A stretch of 64,000 nt of DNA from Lutispora thermophila DSM 19022 (GTDB lineage Bacteria; Bacillota; Clostridia; Lutisporales; Lutisporaceae). The stretch lies in contig NZ_FQZS01000003.1 of NCBI RefSeq assembly GCF_900142105.1, forward strand, positions 125,720-189,719, given 5' to 3'. The translations under genes were made by a program, and so were the position numbers. A model generated the notes under the pieces. The model was given only the letters and a program-made list of their open reading frames with translations, was not told the DNA's origin and ran no database searches. Below are positions 10,204-18,566 of this stretch, one piece after another; the stretch's first letter is position 1; every line of letters begins with the position of its first letter.

Positions 10204-10455
10204 ATGTCAAATATAGTAAAGCTTGAAAAGTTAATTTCAATAATTGGTGATGAAGCTTTTAATAAATTGATAAAGCAATGCCCAGGAATGAATGTTTATA
10301 TACCAAAGAATTATGATAAAAGATTTTATGACAGGAAGCAGCGGAATAAACAATTAAGGGAAGATTACTTTGTAGATAAAATGGACATTTCTGATTTAAT
10401 GGTTAAATATAATCTTTCAAAAGCAACAGTATATAAAATCATAGAAAAGAGATAA
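10204..10455 (+). CDS. Small HTH regulator
   Basis: This is an 83-residue basic protein. Its C-terminal half is an HTH of Mor/resolvase-tail type (LREDYFVDKMDISDLMVKYNLSKATVYKIIEK). It is preceded by a GGTGGTGGTGGTGATT ribosome-binding site. The TTG at 10201 is an alternative start three bases earlier. A strong terminator follows directly, so this gene ends the early transcript of the element. It may regulate the next operon; this is inference. Confidence 0.65.
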   Translation: MSNIVKLEKLISIIGDEAFNKLIKQCPGMNVYIPKNYDKRFYDRKQRNKQLREDYFVDKMDISDLMVKYNLSKATVYKIIEKR

Positions 10456-10483
10456 GACACTATATATAGTGTCTTATTTTTTG
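10452..10483 (+). terminator. Rho-independent terminator of the early operon
   Basis: A perfect 26-bp palindrome (10452-10477) ends in a run of T. It separates the replication module from the downstream genes. Confidence 0.9.
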
Positions 10484-10576
10484 GGAACATACTAAATATA
10501 GTGTTTTTGCAAGAAAATAAACAATGTAAAGAGTATAATTAAATTAGGGGTTCTATGCTTGTTAGGGGGTGATTTT

Positions 10577-10747
10577 ATGACAGATGAAGCAGCAAGAGTT
10601 AAAAGGGAATATTATCAAAAATACCAGCAAGAAAACAGGGAAAGGCTGAATAAATACCAGCGGGAATGGCGAGCAAAAAACCCTGATAAAGTTAGGGAAT
10701 ACAATCAGCGGTATTGGGAAAAGAAAGCACAGCTTGCTTGTGTTTGA
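10577..10747 (+). CDS. Small basic hypothetical protein
   Basis: This 56-residue protein is very rich in Arg, Lys, Tyr and Gln (YYQKYQQENRERLNKYQREW...KNPDKVREYNQRYW). The pattern is found in many small phage proteins of unknown role and is probably nucleic-acid binding. It has a strong GGGGGTGATTTT ribosome-binding site. Confidence 0.55.
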   Translation: MTDEAARVKREYYQKYQQENRERLNKYQREWRAKNPDKVREYNQRYWEKKAQLACV

Positions 10748-10827
10748 TAAATCAAATTAAGAGAAAGCAAGGTGATGGCAATTATTGAACGAAAATGAAC
10801 GGTTTTTAGAAAAAAGGCGGTGATTAA

Positions 10828-11190
10828 ATGGGAAAACTTAACAAGGAAAACATAGCATTAAATCTTTTAACTTCTCCAACTATTAAAGAAGCTGCTGAAA
10901 AGTCAGGGGTTTCAATAAGCACAGTTTACAGGTTAAGAAAGCAGCCATCTTTTCAGAAAATCTTAAACAGGGTTAAGAATGACATCTTCCATGAAGCTAT
11001 GAATAAAGCACAGGGGTATTGTTTGGATTCATTGGAAACATTGAAGAACATTATGATTGATGAAGAAGCAACCGATTCTTCCAGAGTAAGTGCTGCAAGA
11101 TGTATCCTTGAATTAGGTTTGACCATGTATGAAGATGAAAACATTATTCAAAGATTAAAAGAACTGGAAAGAAGGCTTGGACATGTTTAA
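10828..11190 (+). CDS. HTH protein resembling phage terminase small subunit
   Basis: The 120 residues comprise an N-terminal HTH (LLTSPTIKEAAEKSGVSISTVYRLRKQPSFQKIL), a central helical segment and a C-terminal coiled coil (NIIQRLKELERRLG). This build and length match small DNA-packaging (TerS/phBC6A51-like) proteins, which recognise pac sites. No large terminase subunit is encoded in the element. In PICI satellites a lone TerS redirects helper packaging, so that role is plausible here. A generic HTH regulator remains possible. Confidence 0.55.
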   Translation: MGKLNKENIALNLLTSPTIKEAAEKSGVSISTVYRLRKQPSFQKILNRVKNDIFHEAMNKAQGYCLDSLETLKNIMIDEEATDSSRVSAARCILELGLTMYEDENIIQRLKELERRLGHV

Positions 11191-11506
11191 GAGAAAAATT
11201 ACATTGAGGAAAAAAATAAATAAAAGACTTGATGAAATAGATGTCTTGATTCCAAATAATAAGCCTTCTATCGCTTTTATTGGTAAGCTTCCTGATGGCA
11301 GATATGAAGTTGTAGAACATTATAACGGTAAAAATTCAAGGGGCATTGAAGTCACTCTTAAATATGTTGAAAAAGTCATTGATAGCATAGAAGAATACTT
11401 TTCACAACAACCTGATTGGAAAGTTTTCTATGGTGAAGCACCATTGGTAGAGGTTTTAAGGGATATGTTGCACAATGACCCTTGGAAAATTGCTAAAGAA
11501 TTATAA
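11183..11506 (+). CDS. Hypothetical element protein
   Basis: This 107-residue protein overlaps the preceding gene by 8 bp. It has a basic N-terminus (MFKRKITLRKKINKRLDEI) and then a mixed domain (PSIAFIGKLPDGRYEVVEHYNGK). No family is recognised. Coupling to the TerS-like gene suggests a shared function. Confidence 0.55.
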   Translation: MFKRKITLRKKINKRLDEIDVLIPNNKPSIAFIGKLPDGRYEVVEHYNGKNSRGIEVTLKYVEKVIDSIEEYFSQQPDWKVFYGEAPLVEVLRDMLHNDPWKIAKEL

Positions 11507-11536
11507 ATTAAAAAAATGAAAGGAAGGTATTAAATC

Positions 11537-11740
11537 ATGAATTATGAAGAAATGTGGAATGACCTAAAAGAAGCTTTGTTGGAAAAGAAGACAGATGTAA
11601 GAGAAACCTACGGTAAAATGAACCTTCGTGAAATCAGTTTACTTTGGGTGTTACGACAGATGCAAAAGCTTGACCCTACTATTACGGATGAAATGCTTAC
11701 TTATCCTGGGGATAATGCACCATTTCCTGACGGTATTTAA
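11537..11740 (+). CDS. Hypothetical protein
   Basis: This 67-residue acidic protein (MNYEEMWNDLKEALLEKKTDVRETYGKMNLREISLLWVLRQMQKLD...) has a good AAAGGAAGG ribosome-binding site. It is unrecognised and lies in a row of same-strand element genes. Confidence 0.55.
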   Translation: MNYEEMWNDLKEALLEKKTDVRETYGKMNLREISLLWVLRQMQKLDPTITDEMLTYPGDNAPFPDGI

Positions 11741-11764
11741 TTCAAAGAAGAAAGGGTGAATATT

Positions 11765-12511
11765 ATGGAATTAACATTTGAAGAAAGAGAACAGAAAGTA
11801 TTAGAATCTATTGGCAAAATATTTGAAGTCTTTGATGGAATGACCCAAGATTATGTGAAATTGATAAGGGAACACCATAAAGTAGTAACAGCAGGGGTTG
11901 AATCTTCTTTACCAGGTCGTAAAACAGCAGTTGGCATGTATTCTGATGAATACATAAGTCAACATAGGGCACAAACAAAAGAAGCTGTTAAGCAATTGAA
12001 AAAGGTTTATATTGATAAAGCTAAAGAAGTCATAAACAGCATAAAAGAAAAATACGGTGTTAAGTTACCAGAACCCCCAGAAGTTCCATCTTCACCAGAT
12101 GAGCAGATGCGTTATCAGTTGGAAAGGAATAACAACATTACTTTATGGAAAGCACAATTGGAAACTGCTACTGTTATGGAATTAAGAAGTCTATACCAGG
12201 AACATCAAAGCAATCCTGATTTCATGATACTTTTTAAGGCTGAATTGCGGAAGCGTGAAGATAGTGCTGATTTGCAAAAGTTAAAACTTGAAATTGAAAA
12301 CCCACCAGGAGATAAGGTATTTGATAGACTAAAACAGATTGAAATTGGGTTAGATAACATCAATCAGATAGAACATTTCCCTGTAAACCTTAAAAATGGA
12401 TTTAAAGGAATATCATTTAGAGATATTGATGATGATTTGGACAAGTATCCAATACCTGAAGGAACACCAGGAATTCCTTACAGACCTGTATTTGATATTA
12501 AAGAAGATTAA
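11765..12511 (+). CDS. Helical hypothetical protein
   Basis: This protein of about 248 residues has long charged helices (1-95 and 120-200) that suggest coiled-coil assembly, and a Pro-rich linker (LPEPPEVPSSPDEQ) near residue 105. There is no membrane segment, signal peptide or recognised enzyme motif. The start at 11765 lies seven bases after AGGGTG. It could be a structural or scaffold-like protein of the element, but there is no direct evidence. Confidence 0.55.
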   Translation: MELTFEEREQKVLESIGKIFEVFDGMTQDYVKLIREHHKVVTAGVESSLPGRKTAVGMYSDEYISQHRAQTKEAVKQLKKVYIDKAKEVINSIKEKYGVKLPEPPEVPSSPDEQMRYQLERNNNITLWKAQLETATVMELRSLYQEHQSNPDFMILFKAELRKREDSADLQKLKLEIENPPGDKVFDRLKQIEIGLDNINQIEHFPVNLKNGFKGISFRDIDDDLDKYPIPEGTPGIPYRPVFDIKED

Positions 12512-12569
12512 ACTGATGGTTGGATAATATCTTGGAAGCTGCACCTTTGTTGAAATATATTCTTTTCCA

Positions 12570-13010
12570 TTGGTGCAGCAGTTGCTTTATTCAGGGGGTG
12601 AAAGTTTTATAGAAATTAAAACAATTGAAAGACAACTTATAAAAGAATTAAAAAGAAATGGTTTATGGAATTATGGTAAAGAAGCTATTACACATACATT
12701 ACATGATATTGAACGGTTTAAAAAATTTATAACTTTAATTCAAGATAATGCAATATCATCAGAAGAAAAATATTCAGCAGCTATTTATGTTAAAACTTTT
12801 AATAATTCCTTGAAATTATTATCAAACATGATTGACGAAAGAGATTTTAGTATTTTCTATAACTATTATGTACTTGATAAAAACAGAAATATTATTTCAG
12901 ATGCATTGAATATTGATGTAACAACTATTAGCAGGACTAAATATAAAGCTTTAAGGGTATTGTCTATTATTCTATATCCTGACCTTAATATGTTGGATAT
13001 GATTATTTGA
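12570..13010 (+). CDS. ArpU/RinA-like late transcription regulator
   Basis: This protein of about 130-146 residues has a helical N-terminal region and a C-terminal sigma region 4-like HTH (DALNIDVTTISRTKYKALRVLSIIL). It resembles phage ArpU/RinA-type activators of late genes. The start is uncertain. The only strong ribosome-binding site (AGGGGGTG at 12593-12600) precedes an ATA codon at 12609, while TTG and GTG codons at 12570-12573 lack one. The next gene is a sigma factor, only 16 bp away. Confidence 0.6.
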   Translation: MVQQLLYSGGESFIEIKTIERQLIKELKRNGLWNYGKEAITHTLHDIERFKKFITLIQDNAISSEEKYSAAIYVKTFNNSLKLLSNMIDERDFSIFYNYYVLDKNRNIISDALNIDVTTISRTKYKALRVLSIILYPDLNMLDMII

Positions 13011-13025
13011 AGGGGGGTGAAATAC

Positions 13026-13829
13026 TTGACTAATGAAGAACTTGTTAAAGAATATCAAAATGGCAATCTTTCAATGTTAGAAGTACTCATTAAAAAAAAT
13101 GAGAACTTAGTCAAGTATTTTGCCAACAAATATAGTGGGGTTGCTAAAAAGGCTTCACTGGAATTTAATGACTTGGTACAAGAAGGTTGGATTGCTTTTT
13201 TAGATGCAGTTGAAAAATATCAATATAATGATGATGAACCAGTTTTATTTTCAACTTATGCTGGTATGAGGATAAGATATAGAATACTGAATACTTTGAA
13301 TAGTTCAATTTGCAGGAAAAAGAAAAGAGATGTAACTAGTGAAGAAATAAATATTTGTAGTATATCTGAAGTTATGCATGGTACTGATGATATGACAATT
13401 GAAGAAACCCTTTCAGATGAACAATCAGAAGAAGTATTTATGATGGTTGAAGATGAAATTGATAATAAAATATTAAGGCAAGACCTATTTCATGTGATTG
13501 AAACAGTTCTTGGAAAAGGTGCTGGACTTGTAAGGAATGTTTTGATTATGCACTATGGTTTGAAAGGAAAAGAAAGAACATTTGAACAAATTGGAAAGAT
13601 ATTTAAAGTTACATGGCAAAGCGTACAGCAAGCGGAATTTGCTGCAATTAAAAAAATTAGAAATAGTCAAGAAGGTAAAGAGTTAATGAAAAAATATCAG
13701 TGGCAAGTATTAAATTCATTTGAACATAACAGGGATAAAATAAACCAATTTGCTTCACCTGATGTTGTTTTGGAAAGGATGGAAACATTAGATGAATTGT
13801 TATATGGAGTACTTAAACAAATTTGTTGA
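13026..13829 (+). CDS. Sigma-70 family RNA polymerase sigma factor
   Basis: This 267-residue protein has region 2 (VKYFANKYSGVAKKASLEFNDLVQEGWIAFLDAVEKYQ...FSTYAGMRIRYRILNTLN) and region 4 (LIMHYGLKGKERTFEQIGKIFKVTWQSVQQAEFAAIKKIRNSQ), with an acidic linker between them. It would bind host core polymerase and direct it to element or helper promoters. The TTG start at 13026 is chosen because GGGGGGTG ends six bases upstream; the GTG at 13017 lies within that site. A full sigma factor is unusual cargo for a satellite element. Confidence 0.85.
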   Translation: MTNEELVKEYQNGNLSMLEVLIKKNENLVKYFANKYSGVAKKASLEFNDLVQEGWIAFLDAVEKYQYNDDEPVLFSTYAGMRIRYRILNTLNSSICRKKKRDVTSEEINICSISEVMHGTDDMTIEETLSDEQSEEVFMMVEDEIDNKILRQDLFHVIETVLGKGAGLVRNVLIMHYGLKGKERTFEQIGKIFKVTWQSVQQAEFAAIKKIRNSQEGKELMKKYQWQVLNSFEHNRDKINQFASPDVVLERMETLDELLYGVLKQIC

Positions 13830-13849
13830 AAGGAAGGTGAAAAAAAGCT

Positions 13850-14194
13850 ATGAATAAAAATATTGAAGTCATTAATAAACATTTATGGGCTGTAAGGTTT
13901 AGTTTATTACCTTTCATAAAAGAAATTGAATACAGACCAGTTGAATCAATACCTATTGAAGAAGAACCAGGAAGAATTGCTGAAGGTGGAATTTTAATTT
14001 TGAATAAAGACCATCCTGGGTTCCATATTATGAAAAATCTATTCCCTAAACTGATGAAAAAGAAAGATAAGCAGCTTAAAAAAGAATTAAATAATACAAA
14101 GTTAATTAAAAATAAAACACATTGGCATAACTTATATGCTTCTATGCTTTTAGTGGAAGTTGAACGGAGAGAAAAAGAAAGGGCGGTGAAATAA
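13850..14194 (+). CDS. Hypothetical protein preceding tape measure
   Basis: This 114-residue basic protein ([34 protein letters not shown]...) overlaps the tape-measure start by 1 bp and has a strong GAAAGGAAGGTG ribosome-binding site. In complete siphophages this slot usually holds tail-assembly chaperones, but I see no sequence support for that family and no slippery frameshift site. Confidence 0.55.
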   Translation: MNKNIEVINKHLWAVRFSLLPFIKEIEYRPVESIPIEEEPGRIAEGGILILNKDHPGFHIMKNLFPKLMKKKDKQLKKELNNTKLIKNKTHWHNLYASMLLVEVERREKERAVK

Positions 14195-16302
14195 TGGCAA
14201 CAATCAGAACTGCAATTCAAGTTCAAGATAGAATGACAGTTCCTTTAAGAAGTATAACTAATGCACTAAACATTACTATTTCAAGTTTTGAAGCAATGCA
14301 AAGGGCTTCCAGTAATGCAATAGATACAAGTAGCATCCAAGCTGCAAGAGAACAATTAAATAAGGCTGAAATTGCCTTTGATGAAATTGAACAAGAAATT
14401 AGACAAGCAAACCAGGCACAGCAACAGTTCAATAATGATATTAGGAATGGTCAAGCTGCTGCAAGTGGACTTCATAGTAAATTTATGAAGATTGCTGCAA
14501 CTGTTGGTGCTGTTTTAGGTGTAAAGCAAATTATTGGCTTATCGGATGAAATAACCCAAACAACAGCAAGACTTAATATGATAAATGATGGACTTCAAAC
14601 CACTGAACAACTTCAAAATATGATATTCCAATCTGCCCAAAGGTCAAGGGCTTCTTATGCTGATACTGCTGATATTGTTGCAAAGCTTGGATTGAGGGCT
14701 GGGGATGCTTTTGCTTCTAATGCTGAAACAATTGCATTTGCTGAAAACTTGAATAAAATGTTTGTAGTTGCTGGTGCTTCACAACAGGAAATGGCTTCTG
14801 CAAGCTTACAATTGACACAGGCTTTAGGTTCAGGTGTTCTTCGTGGGGAAGAACTTAATGCAGTGTTTGAAGCAGCACCTAATATTATTCAAACTATTGC
14901 TGATTACTTGGATGTTCCCATTGGTCAAATTCGTGATATGGCAGCGGAAGGTCAAATTACTGCTGATATTGTAAAAAATGCAGTATTAAGTGCAACAGAA
15001 GAAATTAATCAGCAATTTGAAAGTATGCCAATGACCTTTGCCCAAATTTGGACAATGATAAAGAATGAAGCTTTAATGGCTTTTCAACCAGTATTGCAAA
15101 GAATGAATGAAATCGGAAATAGTGAACGGTTTAATATTTTGATAAATAATCTTATCAATGGAATGGTCATTCTTGCAACAGTAGCAGCGGAACTATTTGA
15201 CATCATAACTTCAATTGCTGGTGTAATTTCTGATAATTGGTCATGGCTTGAACCTATCGTTTGGGGAATTGTGGGTGCTTTCATAGCTTATAATGCAGTT
15301 GCCCTTATTACCAATGGAATTATTATGGCACAAGCATTTGCAGATAAAGTAAGTGCAGCATCTAAAGCACTTGCAACTGGTGCAACATTTACTTATACAG
15401 CAGCCCAGCATGGACTTAATGCAGCTTTATATGCTTGCCCATTGACTTGGTTTATACTTTTAATCATTGTTTTAATAACCTTGTTTTATGCAGCGGTTGC
15501 AGCAGTAAATCATTTTGCGGGAACATCAGTAAGTGCTACGGGCATAATTATGGGTGCTTTTGCGGTACTGGGTGCATTTATTTGGAATACTGTTGCGGGC
15601 GTAATCAATGCAATTATTCAATTCTTATGGACTTATTTTGTCGAACCCTGGATTGGCATTATCGAATGGGTTTTAAATGTTTTCAATGGCGGTTTTGATA
15701 GTTTTGGTGATGCGGTTAAAAACTTGTTAGGTAATATTATCAGCTGGTTTTTATCACTAGGCAAAGTTGTAACAAAAATCATAGATGCGATTTTTGGTAC
15801 TAACTGGACCGCTGGACTTGAAGATTTACAAGGCAAAGTTTTGCAATGGGGTAAAAACGAACAAGCCACCACATTATCAAGGGAAGCCCCGTTTGAATTA
15901 CAAAGAATTGCTTATAAAGATGCCTGGGAATATGGATATGCTGCTGGTGAAAAGTTTGAAGAAAGCATAAATCTGAAAAATATCTTGGGTGATGCTTCAA
16001 GAACATTGGATGCTTATGAACTTGGAAATCAACTTGATGGAATTTATAGTGGTGTTGATAGCACAGCACTTAATACAGCGGCCATGAAAGATTCAATGGA
16101 TGCAACTGAAGAAGAATTGAAATATTTAAGGGATATAGCCGAACAAGAAGTAATTAATAGGTTCACCACTGCTGAAATCAGAATTGATGCACCAATAAAT
16201 GCAAATATTGCTTCCAATATGGATTTAGATGGAGTGGTGAATTACCTTGAAGAAAAACTTTACGAAACAATGCAGGTTGCAGCAGAAGGAGTGCATGAGT
16301 AA
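14194..16302 (+). CDS. Phage tail tape-measure protein
   Basis: This 702-residue protein has the classical build: an N-terminal coiled coil (about 30-100), a tape-measure N-terminal domain with [58 protein letters not shown] and [19 protein letters not shown] (about 125-265), strongly hydrophobic segments at about 345-500, and a C-terminal helical tail ending in a short acidic stretch. Such proteins set tail length and help DNA entry. No other tail, head or lysis gene is present. The gene is intact, has a GGGCGGTG ribosome-binding site and is followed by a strong terminator, so it is the last gene of the late-type operon. Confidence 0.9.
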   Translation: MATIRTAIQVQDRMTVPLRSITNALNITISSFEAMQRASSNAIDTSSIQAAREQLNKAEIAFDEIEQEIRQANQAQQQFNNDIRNGQAAASGLHSKFMKIAATVGAVLGVKQIIGLSDEITQTTARLNMINDGLQTTEQLQNMIFQSAQRSRASYADTADIVAKLGLRAGDAFASNAETIAFAENLNKMFVVAGASQQEMASASLQLTQALGSGVLRGEELNAVFEAAPNIIQTIADYLDVPIGQIRDMAAEGQITADIVKNAVLSATEEINQQFESMPMTFAQIWTMIKNEALMAFQPVLQRMNEIGNSERFNILINNLINGMVILATVAAELFDIITSIAGVISDNWSWLEPIVWGIVGAFIAYNAVALITNGIIMAQAFADKVSAASKALATGATFTYTAAQHGLNAALYACPLTWFILLIIVLITLFYAAVAAVNHFAGTSVSATGIIMGAFAVLGAFIWNTVAGVINAIIQFLWTYFVEPWIGIIEWVLNVFNGGFDSFGDAVKNLLGNIISWFLSLGKVVTKIIDAIFGTNWTAGLEDLQGKVLQWGKNEQATTLSREAPFELQRIAYKDAWEYGYAAGEKFEESINLKNILGDASRTLDAYELGNQLDGIYSGVDSTALNTAAMKDSMDATEEELKYLRDIAEQEVINRFTTAEIRIDAPINANIASNMDLDGVVNYLEEKLYETMQVAAEGVHE

Positions 16303-16337
16303 GATATATTCTAACACCCTAAAAAGTCATTAATCAC

Positions 16338-16370
16338 CCCCCACTTTACCAGGTGGGGGCTTTTTTTTTT
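16338..16370 (+). terminator. Rho-independent terminator after the tape measure
   Basis: A CCCCCAC/GTGGGGG stem (16338-16344 with 16353-16359) is followed by ten T. Confidence 0.95.
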
Positions 16371-16411
16371 ATGTTATAATACTATAATAAGAGTGTTAGG
16401 GGTGAACCACC

Positions 16412-16597
16412 ATGAAGATAAATAAAATAAATCAATCTTGCCAACCAATACCAAGCTTTATTGATAGCCCATATTTTGTGGAAGAACCTTTTAATTGGCA
16501 TCTGAAGGAAGATGCACCTGAAGAATTAAAAAAGGAATTTGAAGAATACATGAAAAGTGATTATGAAGAAATCGGTGTGATACCATGTCCAAAATAA
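16412..16597 (+). CDS. Small hypothetical protein
   Basis: This 61-residue acidic protein has an AGGGGTGAACC ribosome-binding site. It is unrecognised. A TATAAT-like box near 16374-16379 could drive this small three-gene unit. It overlaps the next gene by 13 bp. Confidence 0.5.
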   Translation: MKINKINQSCQPIPSFIDSPYFVEEPFNWHLKEDAPEELKKEFEEYMKSDYEEIGVIPCPK

Positions 16598-16890
16598 TTG
16601 CAAAGGGGAAATACTTAGGGGTTGAAAGACAGGTTGAATGTTTCCTGAAAGATGGTTTATTGATTGTTGAAATTGATGGAGAATTTAACCAAGAAGCACA
16701 AAATGATTTTATTATAAAGCTGAAAAAATGCCCTGCATTAGGTGGAACATATTATCCACCTGAAAATAGTTTATTAGCAGCTTATAGTGTACTTGAAAAT
16801 ACATTCTTTGATGATTCACCAATAGAAATTAAAACTGAAGGTGATATTGGTAAAATTCCAACTTATGATGTTGATGATATAGTGTATTAA
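16585..16890 (+). CDS. Small hypothetical protein
   Basis: This 101-residue protein has alternating strands (IAKGKYLGVERQVECFLKDGLLIVEIDGEF) and an acidic C-terminus (YDVDDIVY). No family is recognised. The overlap with its neighbour supports expression as one unit. Confidence 0.5.
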   Translation: MSKIIAKGKYLGVERQVECFLKDGLLIVEIDGEFNQEAQNDFIIKLKKCPALGGTYYPPENSLLAAYSVLENTFFDDSPIEIKTEGDIGKIPTYDVDDIVY

Positions 16891-16903
16891 GGGATGGTGT
16901 ATA

Positions 16904-17107
16904 ATGTTCTATATTCCAAAAGACTGGTTAAAAGATAGAAATAATGAACAAGTTGTTCGTGATATATTGGAAAAGCATTTAGGAAATTCGGATTTAATAG
17001 CTGAAGGCTTTGAAAATGATGTTGAATTAGCTTTTAATGAATTAGAAGCTATTGGAGAAGCAATTATCATTGAGAAAATAAAAGATGGAACATTAAAAAA
17101 TTGCTAA
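16904..17107 (+). CDS. Small hypothetical protein
   Basis: This 67-residue acidic helical protein (MFYIPKDWLKDRNNEQVVRDILEKHLG...) lies 13 bp after the previous gene. It is unrecognised. Small acidic proteins of this kind sometimes act as antirepressors or anti-defence proteins, but nothing here shows it. Confidence 0.5.
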   Translation: MFYIPKDWLKDRNNEQVVRDILEKHLGNSDLIAEGFENDVELAFNELEAIGEAIIIEKIKDGTLKNC

Positions 17108-17236
17108 AACCTTCTAAAATCGTTTTTAAGGCATTTAATATAAAAGGATATTAATTATATTACCTTGATGATTTAAAACGAATGCAAGGCAATCCTGAAG
17201 GCAGGATAAGGGAAAATAGAAAGGAATCTGAAGCCA

Positions 17237-17572
17237 ATGAAAATAGAAATTGATGAAAAGCAAATTGCTGAATCAATTATTAATGATTTGAAAAGGCATA
17301 ACCTTTTAGGTAATACTCAAGATGTTACTATAATTTACAATGCTGAATCACAGGATATTCTTTATACTGTAAGTGAAGTTGCTGAACTGGTTAAATGTAA
17401 TTCAGCTTACATTTACAGTTTAATTAAGGCAGGTTTACTACCAGCTATAAAACTTGGAAGCATGAAGGTAAGAAGAACTGCATTATTGAAATTCTTGGAA
17501 AAGTTTGAAGGCAAGGATTTAACTGACCCATTTATTATAAAGCCATTAGAACAACTTAATGAGGAAAAATAA
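17237..17572 (+). CDS. Excisionase-family HTH protein
   Basis: This 111-residue protein has a MerR/excisionase-like helix-turn-helix in its C-terminal half (LYTVSEVAELVKCNSAYIYSLIKAGLLPAIKLGSMKVRRTALLKFLEKFEG), as in Xis and HTH_17 proteins. It would bend DNA at the att ends and bias the integrase towards excision. It sits near the right end instead of next to int. A plain transcription regulator is the alternative. Confidence 0.65.
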   Translation: MKIEIDEKQIAESIINDLKRHNLLGNTQDVTIIYNAESQDILYTVSEVAELVKCNSAYIYSLIKAGLLPAIKLGSMKVRRTALLKFLEKFEGKDLTDPFIIKPLEQLNEEK

Positions 17573-17586
17573 CATTTACAGCTTTA

Positions 17587-17624
17587 TTGATGTTTTAGCA
17601 TAATTATGATAAAATTATGCTAAA
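17587..17624 (+). promoter_or_regulatory. Promoter/operator of the toxin-antitoxin pair
   Basis: A perfect 12-bp inverted repeat (17594-17605 with 17613-17624, 7-nt spacer) overlaps a likely promoter (TTGATG at 17587, TAAAAT at 17610, 17-bp spacing). This fits autoregulation by the antitoxin. Confidence 0.65.
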
Positions 17625-17646
17625 CTAATAAAGGGGTGATAATTGT

Positions 17647-17934
17647 ATGCCACATATTAGACCAGTATCGGATTTGAGAAATAATTTTGCTGATATATCA
17701 AGGATTGTTCACGAAACAGCAGAACCAGTATTTTTGACCAAGAATGGTTATGGTGATATGGTTGTTATGAGTATGGAAGCTTATGAACGCAAACTGTTTG
17801 AAAGTGAAATTTACTTTAAGCTGAAGGAAGCGGAACTGGAAGCAAAATCAACTGATAAACGTTTTTCCCATGAAGAAGTATTTAATGAATTAAGGGCAAG
17901 GCTTGCGGATAAGGTGGAATCTGATGAAGTATGA
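17647..17934 (+). CDS. Phd/YefM-type antitoxin
   Basis: The 95 residues comprise an N-terminal DNA-binding domain of the Phd/YefM fold (IRPVSDLRNNFADISRIVHETAEPVFLTKNGYGDMVVMSMEAYERK) and an acidic C-terminal toxin-binding tail. It overlaps the toxin gene by 11 bp and lies just after a palindromic operator. The pair probably stabilises the element by post-segregational killing. Confidence 0.85.
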   Translation: MPHIRPVSDLRNNFADISRIVHETAEPVFLTKNGYGDMVVMSMEAYERKLFESEIYFKLKEAELEAKSTDKRFSHEEVFNELRARLADKVESDEV

Positions 17935-18232
17935 AATTAGATATCTGCCTTTGGCAAGTAAAGATTTATCTAATATTGTATCTTATATTGCAGATGAGTT
18001 AAAAGCACCAAAGGCAGCAATGGATTTAATTGACGCATTGGATACTTCCATATCAAGGCTTGCACAGTTTCCGTATTCATGCAGGGTATATCATCCTGAA
18101 AAATCCCTTGAAAATGAATATAGAGTATTACCTGTAAAAAACTATTTAGTGTTTTATGTGGTTAAAGAACAGGTTGTTGAGATTCACAGAGTTATATATG
18201 CTAAAATGGATTTAACCAAGCTTATAAAATGA
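17924..18232 (+). CDS. RelE/ParE-type toxin
   Basis: This 102-residue toxin has the RelE/ParE fold pattern (YEIRYLPLASKDLSNIVSYIADEL..., YRVLPVKNYLVFYVVKEQVVEIHRVIYAKMDL). Whether it is an mRNA interferase or a gyrase poison cannot be told from the sequence. The start at 17924 is chosen for the AAGGTGG site at 17911-17917; the frame opens earlier inside the antitoxin gene. It is the last gene before the right att core. Confidence 0.85.
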   Translation: MKYEIRYLPLASKDLSNIVSYIADELKAPKAAMDLIDALDTSISRLAQFPYSCRVYHPEKSLENEYRVLPVKNYLVFYVVKEQVVEIHRVIYAKMDLTKLIK

Positions 18233-18276
18233 CATAATAGACACTATAAAAAATATAAGCAAAGAGAAAAAATAAG

Positions 18277-18294
18277 CGTACTAAAAACGTACTA
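18277..18294. repeat. Right attachment core (att)
   Basis: This copy is identical over 18 bp to the left core at 4581-4598, and the flanking bases on either side do not match. It marks the right boundary of the element, 44 bp after the toxin stop. Confidence 0.85.
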
Positions 18295-18419
18295 AAATTT
18301 TTTGAAGCCATAATTTTTTTAATGAAAATAAAAATAATAATGGCATGAAATGCAGTAAAATCAAGGGTAGAAAATACAGAAAAAGACTTAAACATAGAGT
18401 GGGAGTAGACGTTAAAATG

Positions 18420-18463
18420 CCTCTGAACTCAGTGAATTAATGGGTTCAGAGGTTTTATTTTTG
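18420..18463 (+). terminator. Terminator outside the right end
   Basis: CCTCTGAAC (18420-18428) pairs with GTTCAGAGG (18444-18452), followed by TTTTATTTTT. It may be the original downstream terminator of guaBA, displaced by the insertion. Confidence 0.75.
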
Positions 18464-18566
18464 CTCGTGGTAGCACTTTGGATGCATTATTAAAAGTATC
18501 AGGATTTTTGATTTATTTGGTGAATTTTAGGAGCAAACAGTTCGTTTAGTTTGGCGGTCCGAAGGC

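Larger units (their letters stand above)
4581..18294. mobile_element. Integrated satellite-like element (PICI-like)
   Basis: An 18-bp direct repeat (CGTACTAAAAACGTACTA) lies at 4581-4598 and 18277-18294. Between the copies is a coherent module: integrase, divergent repressor and Cro-like regulator, primase-helicase, iteron origin, TerS-like HTH protein, late-type regulators, tape-measure protein, excisionase-like protein and toxin-antitoxin pair. The DNA is visibly more AT-rich than the flanks. No large terminase, portal, capsid, tail-tube, baseplate or lysis gene is present. The int/repressor/primase/origin order resembles SaPI-type phage-inducible islands. A decayed prophage is the main alternative, but almost every gene is open, tightly packed and has a good ribosome-binding site. 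Confidence 0.85.

Noticed and set aside
17159-17266. Short + strand frame YLDDLKRMQGNPEGRIRENRKESEANENRN before the excisionase-like gene
   Set aside because: There is no start codon with a ribosome-binding site, and it overlaps the next gene's start.
4581-18294. Complete prophage
   Set aside because: No portal, large terminase, capsid, tail tube, baseplate, holin or lysin gene is present.
4581-18294. Integrative conjugative element
   Set aside because: There is no relaxase, VirB4/FtsK-type coupling protein or mating-pair gene. Phage-type replication and tape-measure genes fit a satellite better.
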